64,000 nt of DNA, from positions 124,001-188,000 of the forward strand of contig JAFEVB010000006.1 in assembly GCA_032629725.1 (NCBI GenBank), written 5' to 3'. Position numbers and translations under genes: made by a program. Below are positions 42,374 to 52,813 of the stretch, piece by piece (position 1 is the stretch's first letter; each line of letters begins with the position of its first letter). The notes beneath the pieces are model-generated. The model had not been told where the DNA came from, made no database searches, and worked only from the letters and a program-made list of their open reading frames with translations. This DNA is from Gremmenia infestans. Lineage: Eukaryota; Ascomycota; Leotiomycetes; Helotiales; Hamatocanthoscyphaceae.

Positions 42374-42632
42374 TTATTCCTTCTTCGTATCCACCACAGA
42401 AACAGGGTTGCAGACAGCGATTCCGATACAGAGATCGTTCAGAAGGTCTATATCGACAGATGGATCGATGTCCAAAGTGATGAGGTCGCGCTTAGTCTCC
42501 TTCGCAGTATTAGCATTTCACTTTAATTTTTTATTATTTTTTGATGGCAGGTTGTGGTTTACGCACAGATGGGACAGGGACAGCGAGAATGCTGGTGAAG
42601 AGGGCGAACGTGAGAGCGATTTTGAATTGCAT
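42374..42632 (-). CDS. Small secreted peptide (63 residues), two exons
   Basis: Visible only after splicing. Exon 1 is 42632-42567 (22 codons) and exon 2 is 42499-42374 (41 codons plus stop). The 67-nt intron has a GTGCGT donor, a TGCTAATAC branch-like site and a GCGAAG acceptor. Exon 1 encodes a clean signal peptide (MQFKIALTFALFTSILAVPV). Exon 2 begins ETKRDLITLDID, giving a Kex2-type KR site, then an acidic segment with two Cys in LCIGIAVCNPV and a short charged tail. Both exons are in phase 0. The form fits a secreted effector or pheromone-like small protein, but no family is recognised. Plus-strand frames over this region are shadows. Confidence 0.62.
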
Positions 42633-43665
42633 TTTGAACTGATTTGGATGGATTTGATTTTGATGTTGGAGTTGAAGAGTGATGTGACTGGATTGGAAAT
42701 TGCAATGCTGTAAAGATGTGAATGATGAGGAGGATGTTCCGTAGATGTTTGTTAGATGGCAGGGAATCTGGAATAAACAAGAATGACGAAATACGGATTG
42801 CAGGACCTGGTCAAAAGTCAATAATACCAATGTGGGGTCCTGTTTAGGAACGCCAGATCAAGAATAATAACCCCACCAAGCCTCGTATCTTCCTCAGATC
42901 CGTCCTGCCAGCAGCTGCTACCCTTGTAATGCCAAATCATCGAAGTAGGAACTAGAGCTATAATCAATCAATCAACACTAGAGGATTCTGGGACTACTGT
43001 ACCGGTAGTGGCTGACGGGCACGAGAGGGACATGATCGGCAGTACTGTACAGAGTAGCTACTAGTACACAGCGGCCCGCGATAGATAGCTTGGCTCCGAT
43101 TCGATACTTGAAAGCGGAAGTTACTTTTTCCATAACGTCTTGACGCATTGGGCTGAAAAGTGGCTTGGTGGCGCCCGTGCATGCAGCTAATAGTAAGTAA
43201 CGGGAACGGGCCACGCCACGCCACGCATCATCTTAGCGGCTCGCTAAGAATGGTTGAGGATCCCCTTTTAGACAAACACCGAGCTAAGGATAGCTCCTCA
43301 TCGCTCCTCATCGGCGCCATCAATGCCAGCGCCTTATATGTCGATCATGTATATTACTCTATTTTTCAAGCTGCCCAGACCAGTTCCTCGAGCAGGAGCT
43401 TTGACATGTGGGATCGACAACGCTAGTACTGAGCGGGATACTCAATGATGCCGAGGCTTCTCACAGCTCAACCTCAGCTGGAGACTTCAAGCCATAAAGT
43501 CAAGAATTTTAATGAGCAATGCGTGTGCTGTCTATTAGCAGGAAATCTTCTGAGATATTGAATGGTTTGGGGTGTCAGCATTTGTATCTCTCCACTCATT
43601 TGACTCACAAGTGAAATTGGCAGCAGTCTCTGACCGTCGTTGTGTGGTCAGCACCTTTTTTCACA
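42633..43665. other. Intergenic
   Basis: About 1 kb between the divergent small secreted gene and the second P450. Short frames at 42978-43426 on both strands have no recognisable product. Confidence 0.5.
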
Positions 43666-45280
43666 ATGTACCTCTTTACAGTTCTCACATTTTTGGTTAT
43701 CTTTGTCATTTACAAAGTAGTTTTGTCCAAGCAAAAGACAAAGCGATACCATGCCGAAGCAGCCCGGCGAGGCTGTCTCCCTGCACCTACTTTGCACAGT
43801 AATAATCTTCTGGGAACGTCACGTTTGAAGGAGTCAATCAAAGCAACCAAGGAAGACAGGGGCCCTCAATATGTTATTTCCGCCATGAATGAAGTCGGGA
43901 GTAACATTCACACTGTTCGCGTTCCTATTTTGGACTATGAACTACTCGTAACTCGCGATCCGGAGAATGTCAAGGCTATGCTCTCCACACAGTCTTCTGA
44001 CTACGATATTAGCGCTACCCGTGCCAATGCGTTCATGCCATTGCTGGGCGCAGGTATTTTCACATCAGTTGGACAGCAATGGAAACACTCTCGTGCTCTC
44101 GTCCGGCCACAATTCTCAAAAGATGAAATCTCGAACCTGGATCTTATAGACCGTCATATCCAAACGTTTCTCGGGGTACTGAACGAGCAGGAGAAGGGCT
44201 GGACTTCAACCATTGACCTTCAACCCCTGTTCTTCTATTTCAGCTTGGATGTAGCAACAGAATTTCTTTACGGTCAGTCCGTGAATTCCCAAGCTGCAAT
44301 TGCAGGTCTAGCGAATGCCGACAACGGAATCGATGGTGCAGCTTTTGCCCGCCATCTCGACGAAGCCAAACACCTTGTTGACAAGCGTGGTGCGCTTGGA
44401 AAGTTCTACTGGCTTATGCCTATGAAGACAATGAACGCACACTGCGCCGAAGTGCACAAAGTGATAGACTTCCTCGTCCAAGACCGTCTTACATCAAAAA
44501 GGACGCCGTCACTAGAAGGGGAAGGAACCCGGAAGTTTGTCTTCTTGGATGAGCTTGTAAAGGAGACGCAAAACATAACCGAACTGAGAAATGAAACCCT
44601 GCACACTCTGCTCGCAGGACGGGATCCTGCAGCCGCGCTCATGGGCTGGACATTCTACTTACTATCCCGGCACCCGGCTACGTTCTCTAAGCTCCGGTCC
44701 ATAATTGTGGCGGAGTTCGGGTCCTCGACGAGCAGTTCTGATATCACTTTCGAGAAGCTTCGTTCCTGCACGTTTATACAACATGTCTTGAACGAGGTGA
44801 TCCGCATTGTGGCCATCATCCCCATGAACGAGCGGATTGCGTTACGCGATACGACTTTGCCCCGTGGTGGAGGAGAGGATGGTACGAGTTCGATTTTTGT
44901 AAGGAAGGGGATTCAAGTGCTGATACCAGCTTATGCGATGCAACATCGTCCGGATATCTGGGGAGAGGATGTTGAAGAGTTTAGGCCCGAGAGGTGGGAA
45001 GGACGCAAAGTCGGGTGGGAGTGGATCCCATTTGGTGGTGGGCCAAGGAAGTGTCTGGGCCGTAAGTTCACCCTGTTGAGATTGTTTTCGGGTAAGTTTG
45101 CTGACTTGTCATGCAGAACAATTTGGATTCACCGAAGCCAGCTTGTTGGTTGTGAGGTTCTTACAGCGTTTTGATGGGGTTGAGAACATGGAAGGGCCGG
45201 GGAGAATCAAGTTGCATACCGCGATTGAGAATCGCAGCGGTACAGGAGTAAAGGTTAGACTTCATAGTGCTAGTTTGTAA
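43666..45280 (+). CDS. Cytochrome P450, CYP52-like (fatty acid/alkane hydroxylase type)
   Basis: Predicted 519-residue P450. Exons are 43666-45061 and 45117-45280. The donor at 45062 (CC|GTAAGT) splits the heme loop, and splicing yields FGGGPRKCLGQQFGFTEAS, the exact CYP52-type heme region; reading through would destroy it. Other signatures are LLAGRDPAAALMGW (I helix), NEVIRIVAIIPMNER (ExxR) and RPERW. CYP52-type enzymes hydroxylate terminal carbons of alkanes or fatty acids. The start at 43666 places a single hydrophobic anchor at the N-terminus. An in-frame ATG at 43642 is also possible. Confidence 0.9.
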
Positions 45281-46004
45281 TTCGTCAATAAGCAGAAGGA
45301 AAGCTACAATATAGTGGATAATTTCTATAACTTTTCTCTTATTCCGAACAACTGTGAGTGAGCTTCAAGAACAGTAGTCTCCTTCTTAAAATGTCAGCAA
45401 GTCCTTGAAGATGGCCGTCTTAGGTTGGATATATAGAGACCTTTGTACCTACAAAGCTAAAGGACCAAAATTCAAATATGCCAAGTTCCTTCCTTACTAT
45501 ATACTCGATTTTGCTAGCATTTCTCCCTAAAACACGAATAGCGTCGTTAAGATTATCGTTCATCGTTATTCCAATTTAACAGGATTCGAAGAAACCCATG
45601 GCCGTTTGGTGTTCAAATAAACAGCAAACTCATCCCCATTGAACGCTCTTGACTCTTTTATAAGTAGAATGGCTGCGACGGTGCGACTACTCTAAAATAG
45701 CCCCGTTGGCATGTCGATATTTCGTCCGACCCTGTGACCTCTGCAAAACCCGGCTTATTATTTATTACTGAGGCTCAAAATAAATCAGAAAACCCGTATG
45801 TTCTATGTAGGAATTTAGACCCTCTTTTCTAGTTTGTATATATAATGTTTTGTCAACTTTTGTCCCTCCCCCCCCAATTCCTCCGCGTGACCTCTTTTAT
45901 TCCCATCGAGCTATATTTAACTTTCTTGTCAATTTACTCCCACGTAATTTTGTGCCGCTCTGTTTTTCTCATTACTTTCTACCTACCACTAGTTCGGAAT
46001 TAAT
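45281..46004. other. Intergenic, convergent 3' ends
   Basis: Spacer between the convergent CYP52-like and DHA1 genes. AT-rich; nothing recognised. Confidence 0.5.
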
Positions 46005-47788
46005 TCACCCCGCAAATTTGCTCCGCTCCCTCAGCTTATGCCCGTAGATATAGAACAGTACGGGGATTGGAACACATATAGTAGCAATACCTCCCAGCAG
46101 CGTACACGCCCAATTGACACCCAAGTTCTTGAACATAGCGCTGGCGAAAAGAGGGAACCCGGCACCGCATAGAGACCGCATTATTGTACTCCCAGCATTG
46201 GCTGAGGCCGCGCTGTAATTTTGTTAGTTCATCTCAATTTTTGCGGAAAAGAACATAGAAGGAATGGAGTCAACTTACTATAACAGGTATGAATCAACGA
46301 GATAGTTGAGAGACTGCAGGAAGATGGACAGCAGACCATATCCCGTAAAAATCCCTGAGAGCGTCGGGGCTATCCAGTGAATATCTTTCTTATAGCCAGA
46401 CCATCCAAGCCAAAACACCCCAATTGCAAATATAACCCCCCCAAAGATCACTGGTGGCAATCTCCATTCTGGAATCACGACTCCATTGTTCTCGGCTAGC
46501 TTCCTCTGATACCAAGGCTGGGTAAGGATAATTGTGAACCCAGCAAGAAACATTCCAAAGACCATGGCTAGGTAAGGCAAACCACCCACGCCTTGACTCA
46601 TCCCATGAATCTGCTGGAAAACAATGGGATATGCCGTGAGGAAGAGATAGAGAAGGCCATAGATAAACGCAAGATATATCGAGAGAAGCAGGATCAGCGG
46701 TTCCAAGAAGAGGAGGCGTAGTGGACGAGTGAAGTTGTTAGTGAGGAGCTGTCGCATGTCGAGCTCGACCTCATCGTACTTGGTATGTATGGCCCAGTTA
46801 TTAGTCCGACGACGCAACTCGGCTGCTTTTGAACTCAGAATCTTAGGGCCGTATGTCTCTTCCAAGAACACAAGATCTAACGCAAAGGCCACAAATCCCA
46901 TAATCGCAACAATCCATGCGGTCCATCTCCACCCAAGGTTTTCAGTGATGAATCCGCCCACGAACGGGGCAAGCAACGGGGCCGTGAGGACGTTCATTGA
47001 AAAGACCGTGATTGCCAGACCTCGAGTCCGGTCATCAAACATGTCCGAGAATATAGCTGCTCCAATCGTCATAGGGGAAGCGCCAGACAGCCCGGACCAA
47101 AATCGACAGAGCAGGACAGTCTGTAGATCTTTCCCAGCCGCTACTCCAAGTTGGAACACTGCAAACAGAAGCAACGAGACGACAATGGGCCATCTGCGTC
47201 CTTGCAGCTCGGACAGTGGCGCCCAGAAGACAGGCCCGGTTGCAAAACCAAGGACGTATAGCGAGACGCCGAGGACACCGACTTCGTCAGAAACGTGAAA
47301 CTCTTTTGCAACGTGGGATGTTGCGGTAGAGAAAAGGGCAGAGCTGAATGCTACCGTAAATGTGGTAAAGCCGAGTATGAAAGATATGAAGACTCTGCGA
47401 ATTAGTTTTGTTGTTAGCCCTCCATTATCGGCTAACTTTCAGGTTCTAATTTCACTCACTTTTTCTTAACACTCCAGGTGAATGGATGCAAGGGGTCGTC
47501 TTTGCCATCGAATTCTAGAATATCGGATTGCGGTTCTTCTGATAGTGGTGTTGTGCAAAGAGATTCGCGCTCGAACGGTGCGAGTTTCTCATCCCCATTT
47601 TCTCCCAAGTCCCGAACTTTCGTCCGATCGTCGTAGGAACTTGCGGTTCCCTTCTCAAGGTCTGGATAGATATATTGAGTGTTGTGTTCTACTGAGCTCC
47701 TGGTCACTATTGGGTCTGGAAATACCATTTCTGTTGCCTCGCAGATTGAGAAGGAGCTTTTCCGTGCCATGCTGAGTCCCTTTGCCAC
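46005..47788 (-). CDS. MFS transporter, DHA1 (polyamine/multidrug resistance) family
   Basis: Predicted 550-residue 12-helix H+ antiporter (544 if ATG 47770 is used). Exons are 47788-47460, 47394-46279 and 46212-46005 (introns 65 and 66 nt). Joins read SVKKKVFISFILGF and SYLLYAASANAGSTIMR. Hallmarks are APLSELQGRRWPI (motif A), FWSGLSGASPMTIGAA, and FVGGFITENLGWRWTAW (motif C region), as in Tpo1/Flr1 relatives. A hydrophilic ~115-residue N-terminus precedes helix 1. Probable plasma-membrane efflux pump; substrate is not deducible. Confidence 0.9.
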
Positions 47789-48568
47789 GATTGCGCCTTC
47801 TTCGTTCTTGCAAAGAGTTTTAGAGAGCCATGACTTGCTTTATAAAGTTCTTGTACTTTGGTGTGCAATTCCCCATGGAGCCGACTATCCGAGTCTTGCG
47901 TTGTGTTTCGTTTTATGACCGCGACCTGCAGAAGAAAATTCCACATATACGAAAAATCACAAGAGGACCACTTCATAAATGAAACCCATGTATAACACGT
48001 GGGTTAAGTTTACTTGCATTTGGCCCAGAACAACAATCATTGGCCGGCCTGATGCTTGTGAGATAGCCGATCCCTGTGCAGAAGATTTTGACAGCCGAGA
48101 AAATAAGGAGAGCCGAGCTTCGGCTGTTAGTGCCAACATAATGGAAGATGAGGAGAGAACTTACCCCACCATGGTAATCTCCGCATTGTTCGAATTTTTT
48201 TTGTTAAACTCTATTCTCAAGCACCCGAGAACAATGTTTCTCATCCCAAAATTAAGGGGGGTGGCCGCCGTTGGTAAATACCTAGGACTAGCTAATTGAT
48301 GATGGGTTTTCGGCTGTTTTATACCCAGAGTCACTTTTAAGACTTCAAATTTGTTAATAGTTCAAACGCTCTGTACAAAAGTAATATATGTAGGTATTTT
48401 CAATTTCACGCCTGGGAATAAATCTGTTAAATTAGAGTTTAGACTAGAGACATTATTAATCATAAGTATTTATGCTATTTATGTTCGTTTTAATCTAATT
48501 GCTTATGAGATTGAAAGGTAAAACTTTGCAATATAGGAACCTAATAACTTCTAATTGAGTTCAATGTT
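47789..48568. other. Intergenic
   Basis: About 0.8 kb, AT-rich at 48300-48560. No supported gene or RNA. Confidence 0.5.
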
Positions 48569-49902
48569 CTAACTATTCTTTGAATCAAAGTCTTTCCTCG
48601 CACTTTCTGCTATCTTGTCATCCGTTAACACTCTCCATCCCAACATACTCATTCCTTTCGCGCACTGTATTGCAGCATCATGCGCTTTGTCCGTTCCTGC
48701 TGCAGCAGCAAACGACGGATGGTGGCCTGTTACATCTAGAGGTGCTGGGATAGCAAAGACACTGTGAAAGCTCGGGACTTCGTATGAGACATTGCCTGCA
48801 AAATGTGTCAGCTCGTTTGATACTCCTGGTTGTGAGAAAATTCTTACCCATATCTGAAGAAATTGCACCTGGGGTATCTTGTTTGAGAATCACTTTTTCC
48901 CCAATGTGCTCCATGTCCTCGACATAGCTTTTGCAGAGTGTCAAATTGATGCGTAGGTCTGAGTATGTTAAAGCACTTGATAAAAGTCAGCCCCGAAGAT
49001 GTTTGTGTTTACAGACACAATGCCACTTACGGTATGTAGTTCAATTTACAAGATGTTGCATCAGCAGCGGCTTGGAAGCACGCTTTCGCCTTCGCAACCA
49101 GCAGGGATGCGCGAGCTAATGTTGGACTTCGAATATACCAGTTCATTCGAGTGTAATCAGGTATAACGTTGGGCACTGTTCCGCCGGCTTCAATCACCCC
49201 ATGGATTCTCTCATCCGGGTGGATCGACTGCCGCAGCATTGAGATTGAGTTGTAAGCCGTGACTGCAGCATCTAACGCATTGATGCCGTTCCAAGGCTCG
49301 CCTGCAGCATGTGCACCTTTGCCAAAGTATTCAACCCGAAATTTGTAGCTAGCTATAAGCTTGAAACCAGCCATCCCGGTATAGGGAGCTTCGTAAGAAT
49401 GTGCTGCGATGGGGTGTGACATTATTGCAGCAGAGATATCGTCCTTGAAAGCACCAGCATTGATGAGCTTGACCTTCCCTCCACCCCCCTCCTCTGCAGG
49501 TGTCCCTAAAATACGAACACGGCCTGGCACGCGAAGCTTCTTGAGCGTCCTCGCCAAGCCCACAAAAGCTGCCATCGACGCCGTCGCAATGAGGTTATGC
49601 CCACAGGCATGACCTATGCCGGGCAAACAGTCATACTCGGCGCAGTATACGACCAGACGACCACCGGAGCCGAATTCTGCCTCAAAAGAAGTGTCCACGC
49701 CGTAAGCGTGTCTTTTAACTTCAAATCCTTCCTTTTCGAGAAAAGTGCTCAGTGTGTCGTGCGCGATAACCTCTTCATATGCAGGCTCCGGATGGCTGTG
49801 GATGTATCTGTTCAACTCACGCAGTTCAACCGCTCTGCTGTCGATAGTCTCATAAACACAACTGCGAGCTTCTGCAATACCGGGTTGCATCATGATCGTC
49901 AT
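48569..49902 (-). CDS. M20D-family amidohydrolase (PM20D2-like)
   Basis: Predicted 408-residue metallo-amidohydrolase that cleaves N-acyl or dipeptide amide bonds. Exons are 49902-49031, 48975-48848 and 48795-48569 (introns 55 and 52 nt). Joins read NYIPALTYSDLRINL and SSDMGNVSYEVPS. Metal-binding motifs are intact: AEYDCLPGIGHACGHN and GTPAEEGGGGK, with IMSHP and the dimerisation-domain segment GKGAHAAGEPWNG. The conserved GAISSDMGNVSY segment completes the active site. Divergent from the Zn2Cys6 gene at 50411, which may regulate it. Cytosolic, as no signal peptide is seen. Confidence 0.9.
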
Positions 49903-50410
49903 GTTAATAGCTAAATACTGATTAACTTCAAGTTGGTAGTTGAGGCGATAGAAATATTACAGACGGTGATTCGACGGATTTTGGTTTGATTGAGCAATAG
50001 GGTGTGACTGGGTGTTCTATATGTATAGACGTTCTACTACTGGTATGTAAATAACCCGTGAGTTTTTCTCTCGCGTCTCGTGATTCAGCCGCCCTAATTA
50101 TCTATACCCTGTTCAAGTCCTCTATGAGCTTATCAAGCGATGCCTGTATAGTTGTACAGATCAACCCCAGAGTATTTTTGGTATCCCAAGTTCGAGCCTA
50201 TTTTGCGTTGAGCTACAAAGGTGGGAAATTTATTTTGCTGCCTTAAAATGCCTGAAGCCGAGATCTACCTACCTGAGGTCTTATCATGAAAGCAGGCACG
50301 TAATCTATGAACCCCGATATTTTCACAAACTTTACTTACATGTACATATTCTTTCTTGCTCATCCGTAGAGCCGAATATCTTACTTACCCTTGCCTCAGC
50401 TACAGTACGC
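49903..50410. promoter_or_regulatory. Divergent promoter, amidohydrolase / Zn2Cys6 factor
   Basis: A 508-bp shared upstream region. Divergent arrangement of a catabolic enzyme and a Zn2Cys6 regulator is common in fungal pathway control. No CGG-N-CCG pair was convincingly located by eye. Confidence 0.35.
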
Positions 50411-52243
50411 ATGTCTACTCGAAATATGCAAGCGACCCCGTCCGGCTCGGGTCTCAAGCGCTCGGCTACACGTAAACCTCCTCAAGTCGGCAACAGAAGT
50501 GGGCCACGTTCCAAAGACGGCTGTTGGACATGTCGTGGGAGGAAGGTGAAATGTGACGAACAGCGCCCACATTGCCAGAAGTGCACGCGATCGAAAAGAC
50601 CTTGCGACTATGCACCACGGGAAGGCATTGTCAATCCTCGGAAACCTAGCTCGTTGCCGACCACAACCACAAGCGACAATACCCACAATATCACGAACAG
50701 AGAAAATGCTCTCCGTAGGATAGGGGATTCGCCCAGCCGAAGTTTTAGTTCATCGTCAACTCCGCAGCCAGAAATCGAGAGAGTATCGGTAGATTCTCTC
50801 CAAAATCCAGCGCAGCCGATATCAGATGATTTGGATCTAGAAAGAACAAAGGCCTGGGCTCTGTCTCTTCCCGACTCCTCAACACTATCGGGTCCAGCAA
50901 TTGACTCGCCCATACTTGGGCCTATGGACTATGAAGCAATTGAATGGTTCCGAACGGTCTTCTCGTTGAATATGGATACCAAAGATCCGAGGTATTCGGT
51001 CCCTTCTGTCGTTTTACGCTTAGCAGAAGGGGATGATGGAGACCCAATGGTTCTGCGTATGATATGCGCACTTGGAGTTCTTGCTGTCAATAACACAGGA
51101 GAAGATAGCGGCAACCTCAGGTTCAGAAAACTCTCCTGCGAGCATTACAGCAGCGCCATGAGTCTAATGAGACATGCTGTTGCGGGCCATGACGACTCTT
51201 TAAAACTTGATAACATTCTCGCGACCCTTTGGCTTATGATAATCTATGAACAGAAATTTGGCGATGACAATGGGGATGGCCTCATAAGCCATCTGAAAGG
51301 GGCTGCGTCGATCTTACAATCGAAGTGTCAGTCTTTACAAACCCTTCTTGCCTCACAAGATGCGCGACCTCAGGCTGGCCAGATCATTCCGTATATCCAA
51401 ACAACTGGCACATCTGCTTTTGCAGCAAGAATGATTGTGTGGATGTCGTTCCTGGATGCCGGAGCTATGTCCTGTGGTCTCGGTGGTCAGATAAACAGTT
51501 CTCTCGGTCAACTCTTGAGTGCTGAGAGTGATTATGAATGGCCCCTCAAAGGATTCTCTGCTGTTCATCGGTACTCGACCATGCTATGCCGCAACATCTG
51601 GGGTGACGAATACCCTCAATCACAACTGCTAGAGGATCTTGAAAATCGGCAATTGTTCTATCTCTATGGCGAATGTGGTCAACTGCGTTACATGGTGGGA
51701 AAATTGGGGAGGCTTCACCACACAAATGAGGCCGAGGCACGGAAACATAGACTTTCAGTACAAAATGCGGTAGAAAGTGTTGGAACAAAATATGAGGAGC
51801 TCTTGGAAGTTGCCAGGACCCTCAGTGCTCGGCCTAACGATACCCGAACGTTCGTAACTAATATTCGTTTTGTCGTGTCTTACTATCATTCCGCTATCCT
51901 TCATCTTCGCCAAGTATCACAGTCACGGAGTCCATATACAGAGTCAGAGAAAGTTGCGCTCAGGGAGATTGTCATCCTAGCCTTTCAGGCTTACAGGCAA
52001 GACGGGGACCAGGCAATGCTACGAGTTGCCTGGCCTCTTTTTCTTGCAGCACAAGAAACCGATGATCCGGTGCATTGTTTGTGGATAGTAGAGAGGTTCA
52101 AGGCGCTATCAAAATATGGGAGAAATTATAAGAGAGCTTTCAAACTGCTCGAGGCGTTACTCGAAGCACAAGCCGGAACCCGCGAAAGGGTTGCCATTCT
52201 GCGATTGCTGGAGTCTGGAAGGTTTGAAAAATTTGTGATATAA
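50411..52243 (+). CDS. Zn2Cys6 binuclear-cluster transcription factor
   Basis: Predicted 610-residue nuclear regulator, intronless. The DNA-binding domain is at about residues 38-68: CWTC, then CRGRKVKC, a six-residue gap to CQKC and a final C before DYAPRE, the standard C-x2-C-x6-C-x6-C-x2-C-x6-C spacing. A Ser/Thr-rich linker is followed by the fungal-specific regulatory region (a Pfam Fungal_trans_2-like helical domain from about residue 150 to the end). Start codon: ATG 50411 is the first in frame. It lies between an amidohydrolase and a Dal5-type transporter and is their best candidate regulator. Confidence 0.92.
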   Translation: MSTRNMQATPSGSGLKRSATRKPPQVGNRSGPRSKDGCWTCRGRKVKCDEQRPHCQKCTRSKRPCDYAPREGIVNPRKPSSLPTTTTSDNTHNITNRENALRRIGDSPSRSFSSSSTPQPEIERVSVDSLQNPAQPISDDLDLERTKAWALSLPDSSTLSGPAIDSPILGPMDYEAIEWFRTVFSLNMDTKDPRYSVPSVVLRLAEGDDGDPMVLRMICALGVLAVNNTGEDSGNLRFRKLSCEHYSSAMSLMRHAVAGHDDSLKLDNILATLWLMIIYEQKFGDDNGDGLISHLKGAASILQSKCQSLQTLLASQDARPQAGQIIPYIQTTGTSAFAARMIVWMSFLDAGAMSCGLGGQINSSLGQLLSAESDYEWPLKGFSAVHRYSTMLCRNIWGDEYPQSQLLEDLENRQLFYLYGECGQLRYMVGKLGRLHHTNEAEARKHRLSVQNAVESVGTKYEELLEVARTLSARPNDTRTFVTNIRFVVSYYHSAILHLRQVSQSRSPYTESEKVALREIVILAFQAYRQDGDQAMLRVAWPLFLAAQETDDPVHCLWIVERFKALSKYGRNYKRAFKLLEALLEAQAGTRERVAILRLLESGRFEKFVI

Positions 52244-52282
52244 CAACTTTAGAGATGATTAACCATTGCCTCTCACTATCTA

Positions 52283-52346
52283 AATAACATGAAGTCATGA
52301 TTCGAACCAACTAATTCTAGTCACGGGACTAAACCACTCAGGGGCA
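52283..52346 (-). other. tRNA-Ser-like relic with A and B boxes
   Basis: The minus strand reads TGCCCCTGAGTGGTTTAGT (A-box-like), then GTGACTAGAA (identical to the anticodon arm of the tRNA-Ser at 17334-17415) and GGTTCGAATCA (B-box, one base off consensus). Acceptor stem and long variable arm are absent. It looks like a tRNA pseudogene or the head of a tRNA-derived SINE. Confidence 0.5.
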
Positions 52347-52813
52347 TATACTTAGCCGAGCACGTACCCGCCGCCAATATTCTGGCATCCGCGCTAATCG
52401 ACAATTCTAAGAATGGGGTGACTCTTATCATTAGTGCAGGATGATAAATGCTTCGGCTGTGTATCTAAAGCCAGCCGAGCATTTCGAAGCCCTAGATCCT
52501 TTATCTGTGTTTGTGTTCATCAAGCTGGCGTCCATCCTCCCATTTCGGAACTTTAACAGCCTCTATCAGTAGCGACAGAGCGATATTGCGATAGGGAGAC
52601 AAGCAATCTGATAGCAAGTTCAACTATGGACACGCAATATGTCAAGTGGCTGTATGAATACATAACCAGGCATGCCGGAATCTGGAAGGGAGACTCAAAT
52701 ACCAGAGGGCAGGCATCAAGTTCTCGGTCGGACGTGACATTCTTCCTTGACGAAAAGAAAACTTGGGCACCGTTATATCTTTCACCCAACAACAATTAAT
52801 CCTGCCAGAAAGT

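Noticed and set aside
42234..42713. Plus-strand 159-codon frame over the small secreted gene
   Set aside because: It is antisense to the spliced peptide gene, has no family resemblance and lacks a sensible start context.
45062..45116. Read-through C-terminus of the CYP52-like P450 (frame to 45174)
   Set aside because: Using the GTAAGT donor at 45062 restores the family heme-loop sequence CLGQQFGFTEAS; the unspliced tail does not match any P450.
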